Shown piece after piece: positions 1 to 6,098 of a stretch of 8,137 bases of DNA. The stretch's first letter is position 1. Every line of letters begins with the position of its first letter. The notes beneath the pieces were generated by a model, which saw nothing but the letters and a program-made list of their open reading frames with translations, had not been told where the DNA came from and made no database searches. This DNA is from DASVBJ01 sp036375895. GTDB taxonomy: Bacteria > Actinomycetota > Actinomycetes > JACCUZ01. The position numbers and the translations under genes were made by a program. Where the stretch lies: contig DASVBJ010000179.1 in NCBI GenBank assembly GCA_036375895.1, positions 1-8,137 of the forward strand. The letters are read 5' to 3'.

Positions 1-37
1 GCGGAACTGGGGGCCGTTGAACGCCCCTGAGCTCCGC
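1..37. repeat. Palindrome copy 1 (start of repeat unit 1)
   Basis: This is a 37-bp imperfect palindrome centred on G19. Pairs run outward through CGTT/AACG, GGG/CCC and GCGGA/TCCGC, with mismatches at 14/24, 9/29 and 6/32 and a G-T pair at 10/28. Confidence 0.85.
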
Positions 38-133
38 CACTTGCCGCCCGCCCCGGCAACCGCCGCGACCCGGCCGCCCGCTGGCGGGAAGACGCACCGC
101 ACCCCCGCCAGGCCACCCCGCACCGGCCAAGCC

Positions 134-170
134 GCGGAGCTGGGGGCCGTTGAACGCACCCCGGTTCCGC
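134..170. repeat. Palindrome copy 2 (start of repeat unit 2)
   Basis: The centre is G152. The outer arm GCGGAGC (134-140) pairs with GTTCCGC (164-170) through one G-T wobble at 139/165. The G-run 142-145 pairs with CCCC 159-162. Mismatches are at 147/157 and 146/158. The 9-bp direct duplication of this unit starts inside its right arm. Confidence 0.85.
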
Positions 171-275
171 CACTTCCGCCACTTGCCGCCCGCCCCGGCA
201 ACCTCCGCGACCCGGCCGCCGGTCGGCGGGGAAGACGAACCGCACCCCCGCCAGCCACCCCGCACTGGCCAAGCC

Positions 276-312
276 GCGGAGCTGGGGGCCGTTGAACGCC
301 CCTAGGCTCCGC
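276..312. repeat. Palindrome copy 3 (start of repeat unit 3)
   Basis: The centre is G294. The outer arms GCGGAGC (276-282) and GCTCCGC (306-312) are perfect complements. The inner CGTT (290-293) pairs with AACG (295-298), and GGG 286-288 pairs with CCC 300-302. Unpaired or weak positions lie only at 289/299 and 283-285/303-305. Confidence 0.88.
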
Positions 313-355
313 CACTTGCCACCCGCCCCGGCAACCTCCGCGACCCGGCCGCCCG

Positions 356-387
356 CTGGCGGGGAAGACGAACCGCACCCCCGCCAG
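356..387. repeat. Second inverted repeat inside each full unit (best copy)
   Basis: CTGGCGGGG (356-364) is the exact complement of CCCCGCCAG (379-387), around a 14-base loop (365-378). Unit 1 has the same element at 81-111 with 8-bp arms. Unit 2 has it at 225-252 with 7-bp arms (GGCGGGG and CCCCGCC). The loop AAGACGAACCGCAC is identical in units 2 and 3 and differs by one base in unit 1. The truncated unit lacks it. Confidence 0.8.
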
Positions 388-409
388 GCCACCCCGCACC
401 GGCCAAGCC

Positions 410-446
410 GCGGAGCCGGGGGTCCTTGAACGCCCCCACGCTCCGC
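410..446. repeat. Palindrome copy 4 (start of truncated unit)
   Basis: The centre is G428. The outer arms GCGGAGC (410-416) and GCTCCGC (440-446) are perfect complements, and GGGG 419-422 pairs with CCCC 434-437. The core has diverged to CCTTGAACG, but the register of the symmetry is kept. Beyond 446 similarity to the other units drops off quickly. Confidence 0.82.
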
Positions 447-450
447 AACC

Positions 451-477
451 TGCCACGGAGCTACAGCAGCTCTGGCA
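451..477 (-). terminator. Stem-loop after the SDR gene, possible terminator
   Basis: TGCCA (451-455) pairs with TGGCA (473-477), and GAGCT (458-462) pairs with AGCTC (468-472) around the loop ACAGC, with a two-base bulge at 456-457. It lies 13 bases past the SDR stop codon in the direction of transcription. There is no T-tract, as is common for candidate terminators in GC-rich actinobacteria. It could also be a remnant of a degenerate repeat unit, because 472-486 resembles the unit end at 263-278. Confidence 0.5.
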
Positions 478-490
478 AGTCGCGGCCGGC

Positions 491-1327
491 TCAGACGAGC
501 GGGTCGTCGCTGCCGTAGGGCCGCAACCGAAGCGTGCGCGCGTCGCGCTCGACGATCCAGCCGGCCCACGCGCACAGCGTCTCCACGTCGTCGACGCCCG
601 CCCGCAGGTACCGCCCGCTCAGGTCGTCGAGGCGCCCCGCGGCGATGGCGACCACGAGGTCGACCACCCGCTCCGGCGGGGTCCACTCGTGGTCGGCCAC
701 GTTCGCGTGCATGGCCATCCCGGTGCTCATCGCGGTACGGACCAGGCCGGGTGCGACCTCGAAGGTCCGTACGCCGTGCTGCGCGCCCGCGGCGGCCACC
801 GACCCGGACATCCGCATCAGGGCCGCCTTCGAGGCCGCGTAGGCGCTGTAGACCGGGCCGTCACGCAGCGCCAGGCCGCTGTTGACGTCGACGACACGGC
901 CTCCGCCGCGGGCCACCATCGTCGGCAGCACCGCCCGGCACATGAGGAACGGGCCCTTGAGGTTGGCCTCGACGACCGCCCACCACTCCTTGGCGTCGGC
1001 CTCCCAGAGCGGGACCTCGTCGCGCTCGATGCGCCCGGCGTTGTTGACGAGAAGGTCGACGGGCCCGAGGTCACGGGCGACCGTCTCGACCGCGGCCACC
1101 ACCTCGTCGGGCACGGTCACGTCGGCAGCGAGCGCGACTGCCCGGCCACCCGCCCGGGCCACCTCGCGCAGCGTCGCGTCGAGGCGGGTGCGGTTGCGCC
1201 CGACGAGACCCACCGCCGCACCCGCCCGCGCGAGTCCGACCGCCAGGTCGTGGCCGATGCCACCCGACGCGCCGGTCACCAGCGCCACCTGGCCGTGCAG
1301 CAGTCGCGGACCGCCCGCGTCCGTCAC
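491..1327 (-). CDS. Classical SDR family oxidoreductase
   Basis: This encodes a soluble NAD(P)-dependent short-chain dehydrogenase/reductase of 278 residues; the substrate cannot be told. From the chosen start, the Rossmann glycine motif TGASGGIG is at 18-25, NNAG at 95-98, the active-site Asn at 122 (EANLKG), the catalytic Ser at about 150, and Tyr163 and Lys167 in YAASK. The Ser-Tyr spacing of 13 is canonical. An arginine after strand 2 (GRNRTR, about 44) suggests NADP(H). GTG at 1333 would overlap the pheT stop by 4 bases (GTGA), but it sits only 1 base from the SD GGGGAG (1335-1340). GTG at 1327 is spaced 7 bases from that SD and is preferred, leaving a 2-base gap after pheT. The gene is probably cotranscribed and coupled with pheT. 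A metabolic link to phenylalanyl-tRNA synthesis is not implied. The stop is TGA at 493-491. Confidence 0.93.
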   Translation of the reverse strand: MTDAGGPRLLHGQVALVTGASGGIGHDLAVGLARAGAAVGLVGRNRTRLDATLREVARAGGRAVALAADVTVPDEVVAAVETVARDLGPVDLLVNNAGRIERDEVPLWEADAKEWWAVVEANLKGPFLMCRAVLPTMVARGGGRVVDVNSGLALRDGPVYSAYAASKAALMRMSGSVAAAGAQHGVRTFEVAPGLVRTAMSTGMAMHANVADHEWTPPERVVDLVVAIAAGRLDDLSGRYLRAGVDDVETLCAWAGWIVERDARTLRLRPYGSDDPLV

Positions 1328-1329
1328 GC

Positions 1330-3810
1330 TCACACTCCCCGCTGCACGGCACCCGTGCGTCGGGCCGCCTCCGCCACGGCGGCCGCCCGCGCCGCGCTGA
1401 CCTCGTCGGCCGTCAGCGTGCGGTCCGGGGCGCGGAACCGCAGCGAGTAGGCCAGGGACTTGCGGCCCTCACCCACCTGGTCGCCGGCGTACAGGTCGAA
1501 CAGTCGCAGCGACTCGAGCAGCTCACCGGCACCGTCACGCAGCGCCGCCTCGACGTCCGCGGCGGGAACCTTGTCGTCGACGAGCAGCGCCACGTCCTGG
1601 GTGGCGACCGGGTAGGTCGACAGAGCCGGCGCGGCCACCGGCCGGTCGACCGCGCCGAGCAGGTCGAGCTCGAGCTCCATCGCCGCCGTCCGCGGCGGCA
1701 GGTCGAGCCCCTCCAGGACCCGGGGGTGCAGCTCACCAGCGTGGCCGACGAGCCGCCCCTCGACCAGCAGCGCCGCGCACCGGCCCGGGTGCCACGGCGC
1801 GTGCTCGTCGGAGCGGACCTCCAGCGCGACGCCGGCCTGGCGGGCGACCGTGCGCGCCGCCTCCACGGCGTCCGCCCAGGACGCCACGCGGCCCTGCCCC
1901 CACCACCCGTCCGGCTCGCGGTGGCCGGCGAGCACCAGGCCCACCCGCCACGGCTGGGCGGGCAGCGCGGCGTCGAGCGCGGCCAGCTCCTCGACGCTGG
2001 GCCGGCGGTCGACCGGGAGCCGCGGCGCGACCCGCGCCGGGCCGTCGCCCGGGCGGAACACCAGGCCCACCTCGAACAGGCCGACGTCGTGGGTGCCCCG
2101 GCCGATGTTGCGCCGCAGCGCGGCCAGCAGGCCCGGCAGCAGCGTCGTGCGGAGCAGCGGCGCCTCGTCCGACAGCGGGTTGGCGAGCCGCAGGGCCCGC
2201 CGCCGGGCGTCGTCTCCCGGCAGCAGCAGCGCGTCGAGCTCGTGCTCCCCGACGAACGGGTAGCAGGGTGCCTCCACGTAGCCCGCGTGAGCCAGGGCCT
2301 GCCCGATGCGGCGGCGCAGCCGCTGCTCGAAGGTGAAGCCCCTCCCGGCCGGCGCCACCGGCAGCAGCGACGGCACCGAGTCGTAGCCCTCGAGCCGGAT
2401 GACCTCCTCGTCGAGGTCCGCGGGCTGGGACAGGTCGGGCCGCCAGGTCGGCGGCGTGACGGCCAGCCTGCCGTCGTGCTCCTCGACCTGGCAGCCGACC
2501 GCGCGCAGAGCGCGGACGACGTGGTCGGCCGGGATCGGCATGCCGGCGGTCCGCTCGGGCCGCTGCGGGTCCAGCTCGATGCACCGCGACGGCCGCGGCT
2601 GCTCCGCGCCCGAGGACCCGACGTAGGCGGCGCCGCCGAGCTCGACGAGCAGCCGGACCGCGCGCGCGGACGCGACCGGCGGCAGGTCCGGGTCGACGCC
2701 GCGCTCGAACCGCTTGGACGCCTCGCTCGGCAGCTTGTGCCGGCGGGCCGTGCGGGCGATGCCTCCGGGGGTGAAGTGGGCGGCCTCGATGACCAGCTCC
2801 GTCGACCTCGGCGTGATCTCCGTGGCCAGACCGCCCATCGTGCCGGCCAGGCCGATCGCCCCGGTGTCGTCGGCGATCACGACGTCGTCGCCGTCGAGCC
2901 GACGGGTGACGTGGTCGAGCGTCTCGAGGCGCTCGTCCGGCCTGGCCCGGCGTACGGCCACGGCGCCCTGCAGGGTGCCGCGGTCGAACGCGTGCAGCGG
3001 CTGGCCGAGCTCGAGCATGACGTAGTTGGTGACGTCGACCGCGAGCGACACCGGGCGCATGCCGCACAGCACGAGCCGGCGCTGCATCCACTCCGGCGAG
3101 GTGGCCGCCGGGTCGAGCCCGCTGACCGTCCGCAGCACGAAGCGCTCGGCGGCGCTGGGGTCGTCGATGCGGCAGGGGTGGCCGGCGCCGTCGATGTCGG
3201 TCACCTCGCCGGGGCGCGGCTCGGCCGGGTCGCGGAACGCCACGTCGTACGCCGTGGCCGCCTCCCGGGCGAGCCCCCGGATCGACAGGCAGTAGGCACG
3301 GTCCGGCGTCACCGCGACGTCGAGCACCTCGTCGCGCAGGCCCAGCTCGGCGACCGCGTCGACGCCGAGCGGCCGCTCACCCTCGAGCACGAGGATGCCT
3401 GCATGGTCGTCGCCGAGCCCCAGCTCACGGGCCGAGCAGATCATGCCGTCGCTCACGTGGCCGTAGGTCTTGCGCGCCGCGATGGCGAAGCCGCCCGGCA
3501 GGGAGGCGCCGGGCAGCGCGACGACGACCAGGTCGCCGACGGCGAAGTTGAGCGCACCGCACACGATGCCGCGCGGCTCCGGCTCGCCGACGTCGACCGA
3601 GCACCACCGCACGGTCTTGCCGTTCTTGTGCGTCTCCTCGTCGAAGGAGAGCACCCGGCCGACCAGCACGGGACCGGTGATCTCGGCCGCGGGGTCGTGC
3701 ACGGCCTCGACCTCCAGACCGGCGCGCACCAGCCGCTCGGCCAGCTCGCGCCCGGTCACCCCGGGCGGCAGCTCGGCGTACTCCCGCAGCCACGACAGGG
3801 GGGCGCGCAT
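1330..3810 (-). CDS. pheT: Phenylalanyl-tRNA synthetase beta subunit
   Basis: This is the beta chain of the cytoplasmic alpha2-beta2 enzyme that charges tRNA-Phe. It handles tRNA binding and editing of mischarged Tyr. The 826 residues are full length for the bacterial type. The N-terminus MRAPLSWLREY is typical. An OB-fold tRNA-binding domain spans about 40-155. The B3/B4 editing region spans about 215-390 and includes AVDVTNYVMLELGQPLHAFD near 257-276 and a SEASKRFERGVD stretch near 362-373. The B5 domain is at about 410-482 with WRPDL at 456-460 and EEVIRLEGYD at 468-477. The catalytic-like core runs from about 495 to 715. The C-terminal ferredoxin-fold anticodon-binding domain covers about 730-824 (STYPVATQDVALLV, with KSLAYSLRFR at 784-793). 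The ATG start follows the SD GGAG (3816-3819) by 5 bases and shares one base with the pheS stop (TGATG). This indicates translational coupling and matched subunit synthesis. No frameshift or missing domain is seen. Confidence 0.98.
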   Translation of the reverse strand: MRAPLSWLREYAELPPGVTGRELAERLVRAGLEVEAVHDPAAEITGPVLVGRVLSFDEETHKNGKTVRWCSVDVGEPEPRGIVCGALNFAVGDLVVVALPGASLPGGFAIAARKTYGHVSDGMICSARELGLGDDHAGILVLEGERPLGVDAVAELGLRDEVLDVAVTPDRAYCLSIRGLAREAATAYDVAFRDPAEPRPGEVTDIDGAGHPCRIDDPSAAERFVLRTVSGLDPAATSPEWMQRRLVLCGMRPVSLAVDVTNYVMLELGQPLHAFDRGTLQGAVAVRRARPDERLETLDHVTRRLDGDDVVIADDTGAIGLAGTMGGLATEITPRSTELVIEAAHFTPGGIARTARRHKLPSEASKRFERGVDPDLPPVASARAVRLLVELGGAAYVGSSGAEQPRPSRCIELDPQRPERTAGMPIPADHVVRALRAVGCQVEEHDGRLAVTPPTWRPDLSQPADLDEEVIRLEGYDSVPSLLPVAPAGRGFTFEQRLRRRIGQALAHAGYVEAPCYPFVGEHELDALLLPGDDARRRALRLANPLSDEAPLLRTTLLPGLLAALRRNIGRGTHDVGLFEVGLVFRPGDGPARVAPRLPVDRRPSVEELAALDAALPAQPWRVGLVLAGHREPDGWWGQGRVASWADAVEAARTVARQAGVALEVRSDEHAPWHPGRCAALLVEGRLVGHAGELHPRVLEGLDLPPRTAAMELELDLLGAVDRPVAAPALSTYPVATQDVALLVDDKVPAADVEAALRDGAGELLESLRLFDLYAGDQVGEGRKSLAYSLRFRAPDRTLTADEVSAARAAAVAEAARRTGAVQRGV

Positions 3811-4919
3811 CAGATCTCCGTCCCGAACGGGAGGGTGAACCGCACGTCACCCTCGACCATGTCGCGCATGTCCGCGGCGCCGTGCCGCGACATGAGCGTG
3901 CGCTCCAGCCCCATGCCGAACGCGAACCCGCTGTAACGCTCGGGGTCGATGCCGCAGGCAACCAGCACCCGGGGGTTGACCATGCCGCAGCCGCCCCACT
4001 CGACCCAGCCCTCCGACGAGCAGGTGCGGCAGGGCCGGTCCGGGTTGCCGACCGACTCGCCGTGGCAGATCCAGCAGCGCAGGTCCATCTCCGCGCTCGG
4101 CTCGGTGAATGGGAAGTACGACGGGCGCAGCCGCGTGACGATGTCGTCGCCGAACATGGCCCGGGCGAAGTTCTCCAGGGTGCCGCGCAGGTGGGCCATC
4201 GTGATGCCCTCGTCGACGACGAGACCCTCGACCTGGCTGAACACCGGGGTGTGGGTCGCGTCCAGCTCGTCCGGGCGGTAGACCCGGCCCGGGCTCACCG
4301 CGTAGATCGGCGGCGTGCGGCGCAGCATGGTCCGGATCTGCACCGGCGAGGTCTGCGTGCGCATCACCACCCCGGACTCGTCGGACCCGATCCAGAAGGT
4401 GTCCTGCGCGGACCGGGCGGGGTGGTCGGGGCCGATGTTGAGGGCGTCGAAGTTGAACCACTCGGCCTCGATCTCGGGGCCCTCGGACCACTCGTAGCCC
4501 ATCGCCGCGAAGAGCTCGGCGACCCGCTCCTGGATCATCGTGAGGGGGTGCCGGGAGCCGTGGGGGGCGCGGTCCCACGGCAGGGTCACGTCGACCGCCT
4601 CCTCGACGAGCACCCGCTCGTCGCGGGCGGCCTCGAGCTCGGCCTGCCGAGCGGCCAGCGCCTCGCTGACCGCTCGGCGGGCGCTGCCCACCCGCTTGCC
4701 GGCGTCGGCCCGCGCCGCGGGCGGCAGGGCCCCGATCTCGCGGTTGGCGAGAGCCAGCGGCGAGCGGTCGCCCGCGTGCTCGAGGCGCACCTGCTTGAGG
4801 GCGTCGAGGTCGGCGGCGGCTGCGATGGCGGCGAGGGCGGCGTCGCGGGCGCGCTCCACCTCGTCGGCGTTCAAGGGCGTCACCTGCACGGGGTCGTAGG
4901 ACTTGTTGGGTGCGGACAC
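3810..4919 (-). CDS. pheS: Phenylalanyl-tRNA synthetase alpha subunit
   Basis: This is the catalytic class II alpha chain, which forms phenylalanyl-adenylate and transfers Phe to tRNA. It has 369 residues. An N-terminal helical coiled-coil arm spans about 18-108. The class II core begins near 115: HPLT at 124-127, WFNFDALN at 154-161, and motif 2 around GRVYRPDELDATHTPVFSQV (211-230). The Phe-pocket segment FTEPSAE is at 271-277, and motif 3 GFAFGMGLER at 331-340. C282/C285 and C297/C300 form two CxxC pairs inside the segment after FTEPSAE, which looks like a small metal-binding insertion. I recall such an insertion in streptomycete PheS but not in mycobacterial PheS. The GTG start is preceded by GGAG at 5 bases, and the opening SAPNKSYDP matches what I remember of actinobacterial PheS. 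It leads the pheS-pheT-SDR unit. Confidence 0.98.
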   Translation of the reverse strand: MSAPNKSYDPVQVTPLNADEVERARDAALAAIAAAADLDALKQVRLEHAGDRSPLALANREIGALPPAARADAGKRVGSARRAVSEALAARQAELEAARDERVLVEEAVDVTLPWDRAPHGSRHPLTMIQERVAELFAAMGYEWSEGPEIEAEWFNFDALNIGPDHPARSAQDTFWIGSDESGVVMRTQTSPVQIRTMLRRTPPIYAVSPGRVYRPDELDATHTPVFSQVEGLVVDEGITMAHLRGTLENFARAMFGDDIVTRLRPSYFPFTEPSAEMDLRCWICHGESVGNPDRPCRTCSSEGWVEWGGCGMVNPRVLVACGIDPERYSGFAFGMGLERTLMSRHGAADMRDMVEGDVRFTLPFGTEI

Positions 4920-4956
4920 GGCTGCTCCGTAACCGGGCGGGGTCGGTCGCCGCCCG

Positions 4957-4962
4957 AGTCTA
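4957..4962 (-). promoter_or_regulatory. Possible -10 box for pheS
   Basis: On the minus strand this hexamer reads TAGACT, which fits the TAnnnT pattern of actinobacterial sigma-70-type -10 boxes. It lies in the 104-bp gap between the kinase and pheS, and a start about 7 bases downstream would give a leader of roughly 30 bases. No convincing -35 box is seen 16-19 bases upstream (the region reads around CAGGCT), so the call is weak. I see no T-box and no Phe-rich leader peptide in the gap. Confidence 0.3.
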
Positions 4963-4991
4963 GGCGTGACGGCACGGCGAGCCTGCGCCGC

Positions 4992-5023
4992 GCCAGGGGG
5001 CCGGGGCGCCCGCCGGACCTGGC
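4992..5023 (-). terminator. Stem-loop directly after the kinase stop codon
   Basis: GCCAGG (4992-4997) pairs with CCTGGC (5018-5023). CCGG (5001-5004) pairs with CCGG (5013-5016) around an 8-base loop, with a small asymmetric internal loop (three bases against one). The stem starts at the base next to the TGA stop of the kinase gene. There is no T-tract. Its place between the kinase and pheS fits a terminator that partly separates the two transcription units. Confidence 0.5.
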
Positions 5024-6073
5024 TCAGTCGAGGAACTCAGGGGTGCCGGCGGGCAGCACGAATCGGAACCGCGCTCCCCCGCCGGGTGCCTGGCCGACCT
5101 CGATGCGGCCGCCGTGGGCCTCGACGAGCCCGCGCACGATGTAGAGGCCGAGCCCGGTGCCGCCGCGGCGGCCGGACCGCCAGAACCGGGTGAAGACGCG
5201 GTCGTGCAGCTCGGGAGGGATGCCTGGCCCCTCGTCCATCACTGTCACCGCCACACCGTCGGAATCGGGCTCCACCACGATGGTGACGGCGCCGGTGCCG
5301 TGCCGCACCGCGTTTTCCAGCAGGTTGGCCACCACCTGGTCGAGCTTGTCGGCGTCGGCCCACAGCTCGGTCAGGCCGGGCGAGACCCGGACGTCGAAGC
5401 GGCTCTGGCGCTCCCCGGCCGCGACCATGCCGGCAACGTGCCGCTCGACGACCGAGGGCAGGTCGACGACCTGGCGGCGCACCGTGAGCCGGCCGGAGTC
5501 GATGCGGGCGATGTCGAGCAGCTCGCTGATGAGGCGCGTCACCCGGTCGGCGTCGGCGTTGACCGTCTCCAGCATGAGCCGCTTCTGCTCGTCGCTGAAG
5601 CGATCCCACTTGGCGAGCAACGTCGCGGTGAACCCCTTGACGCTGGTCAGCGGCGACCGCAGCTCATGCGCGACGGTGGACACCAGCTCGGCGCGGCTGA
5701 GCTCCTCGCGGGCCCGGTGGTGGGTGCCGCGCAGCGCGACCACGACCCGGCAGGTGCGCCCCGTCTCGTCGCGCACGTAGCGCGAGGACACGAGGACCTC
5801 CCGGCCGCCGGGAAGCAGCAGGTTGCGCTCGGGATGGCCGGTGGTCGTCCGCAGCCCGGTGTAGGGGGCGGCGCACGGCCACCACGGCCGGCCGTCGAGC
5901 CCCTCCAGCGGCAGGGCATCCTCCAGGTCCTTGCCGAGCGCCGCGTCGACGGACAGACCGGTGATGCGCTCGGCGGCCCGGTTGAACACCACGATGCGGG
6001 CGTGCTCGTCCGCGACGACGAGCCCGTCGGGGAGCTCGTCGTACGAAATCAGCGGATCCCGCCCCCTTGCCAC
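5024..6073 (-). CDS. Soluble PAS-domain sensor histidine kinase
   Basis: This encodes a cytoplasmic sensor kinase of 349 residues; signal and partner regulator are unknown. A PAS-type sensor domain covers about 10-118 (LPDGLVVADEHARIVVFNRAAERITG at its start). The dimerisation and phosphoacceptor helix carries H136 in HELRSPLTSVKGF. The ATPase domain has the N-box with N250 and N254 (NLLENAVRHG), the G1 box DEGPGI at 280-285, an F-box around FTRFWR (294-299) and the G2 box GTGLGLYIV at 305-313. All residues needed for autophosphorylation are present. No transmembrane segment or signal peptide is visible, so the kinase should sense an intracellular signal. The start is GTG at 6073 with only a weak upstream G-rich stretch (TAGG about 10 bases away); no better in-frame start is seen. 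The gene begins 25 bases after the methyltransferase stop. No response regulator is in the window, so it is an orphan here. From memory, a kinase at this position before pheS also occurs in Streptomyces (not verified). Confidence 0.95.
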   Translation of the reverse strand: MARGRDPLISYDELPDGLVVADEHARIVVFNRAAERITGLSVDAALGKDLEDALPLEGLDGRPWWPCAAPYTGLRTTTGHPERNLLLPGGREVLVSSRYVRDETGRTCRVVVALRGTHHRAREELSRAELVSTVAHELRSPLTSVKGFTATLLAKWDRFSDEQKRLMLETVNADADRVTRLISELLDIARIDSGRLTVRRQVVDLPSVVERHVAGMVAAGERQSRFDVRVSPGLTELWADADKLDQVVANLLENAVRHGTGAVTIVVEPDSDGVAVTVMDEGPGIPPELHDRVFTRFWRSGRRGGTGLGLYIVRGLVEAHGGRIEVGQAPGGGARFRFVLPAGTPEFLD

Positions 6074-6098
6074 GTGCCGAGCCTACCCATCGGAGCCG

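Larger units (their letters stand above)
1..446. repeat. Tandem repeat array, about 3.3 units of 133-142 bp
   Basis: Units begin at 1, 134, 276 and 410, each with GCGGA(A/G)C followed by a G-run and the conserved core TTGAACGC. The three full units are nearly identical along their whole length and share blocks such as GCCCGCCCCGGCAAC, CCGCGACCCGGCCGCC and GGCCAAGCC. Unit lengths are 133, 142 and 134 bp. The longer second unit is explained by an exact 9-bp duplication of TTCCGCCAC at 165-173 and 174-182. The fourth unit keeps only its first 37 bases clearly. The array starts at base 1 of the window, so it may extend further left. It lies downstream of the SDR gene stop, and no credible gene is present in it. 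The 92-codon open frame at 17-295 is a by-product of the repeats. The function is unknown; a VNTR-like or dispersed palindromic element is an inference. Confidence 0.93.

Noticed and set aside
17..295. Open frame of 92 codons inside the repeat array
   Set aside because: It is Pro/Arg-rich, runs through two and a half repeat units whose lengths are not all multiples of three, and has no ribosome site. It is a by-product of stop-poor GC-rich repeats.
1..446. CRISPR array
   Set aside because: Units are over 130 bp and alike along their full length, with no unique spacers and no cas genes.
1726..3936. A 736-codon open frame on the plus strand opposite pheT
   Set aside because: It is antisense to an unmistakable pheT, is Arg/Ala/Gly-rich without any recognisable motif, and arises from the GC bias of third positions. 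The same applies to the long plus-strand frames at 689-1450, 3882-5144, 5114-6532 and 5931-7085.
4920..5023. T-box or Phe leader-peptide attenuator before pheS
   Set aside because: The gap is too short for a T-box, contains no T-box-like sequence, and has no small frame with Phe codons.
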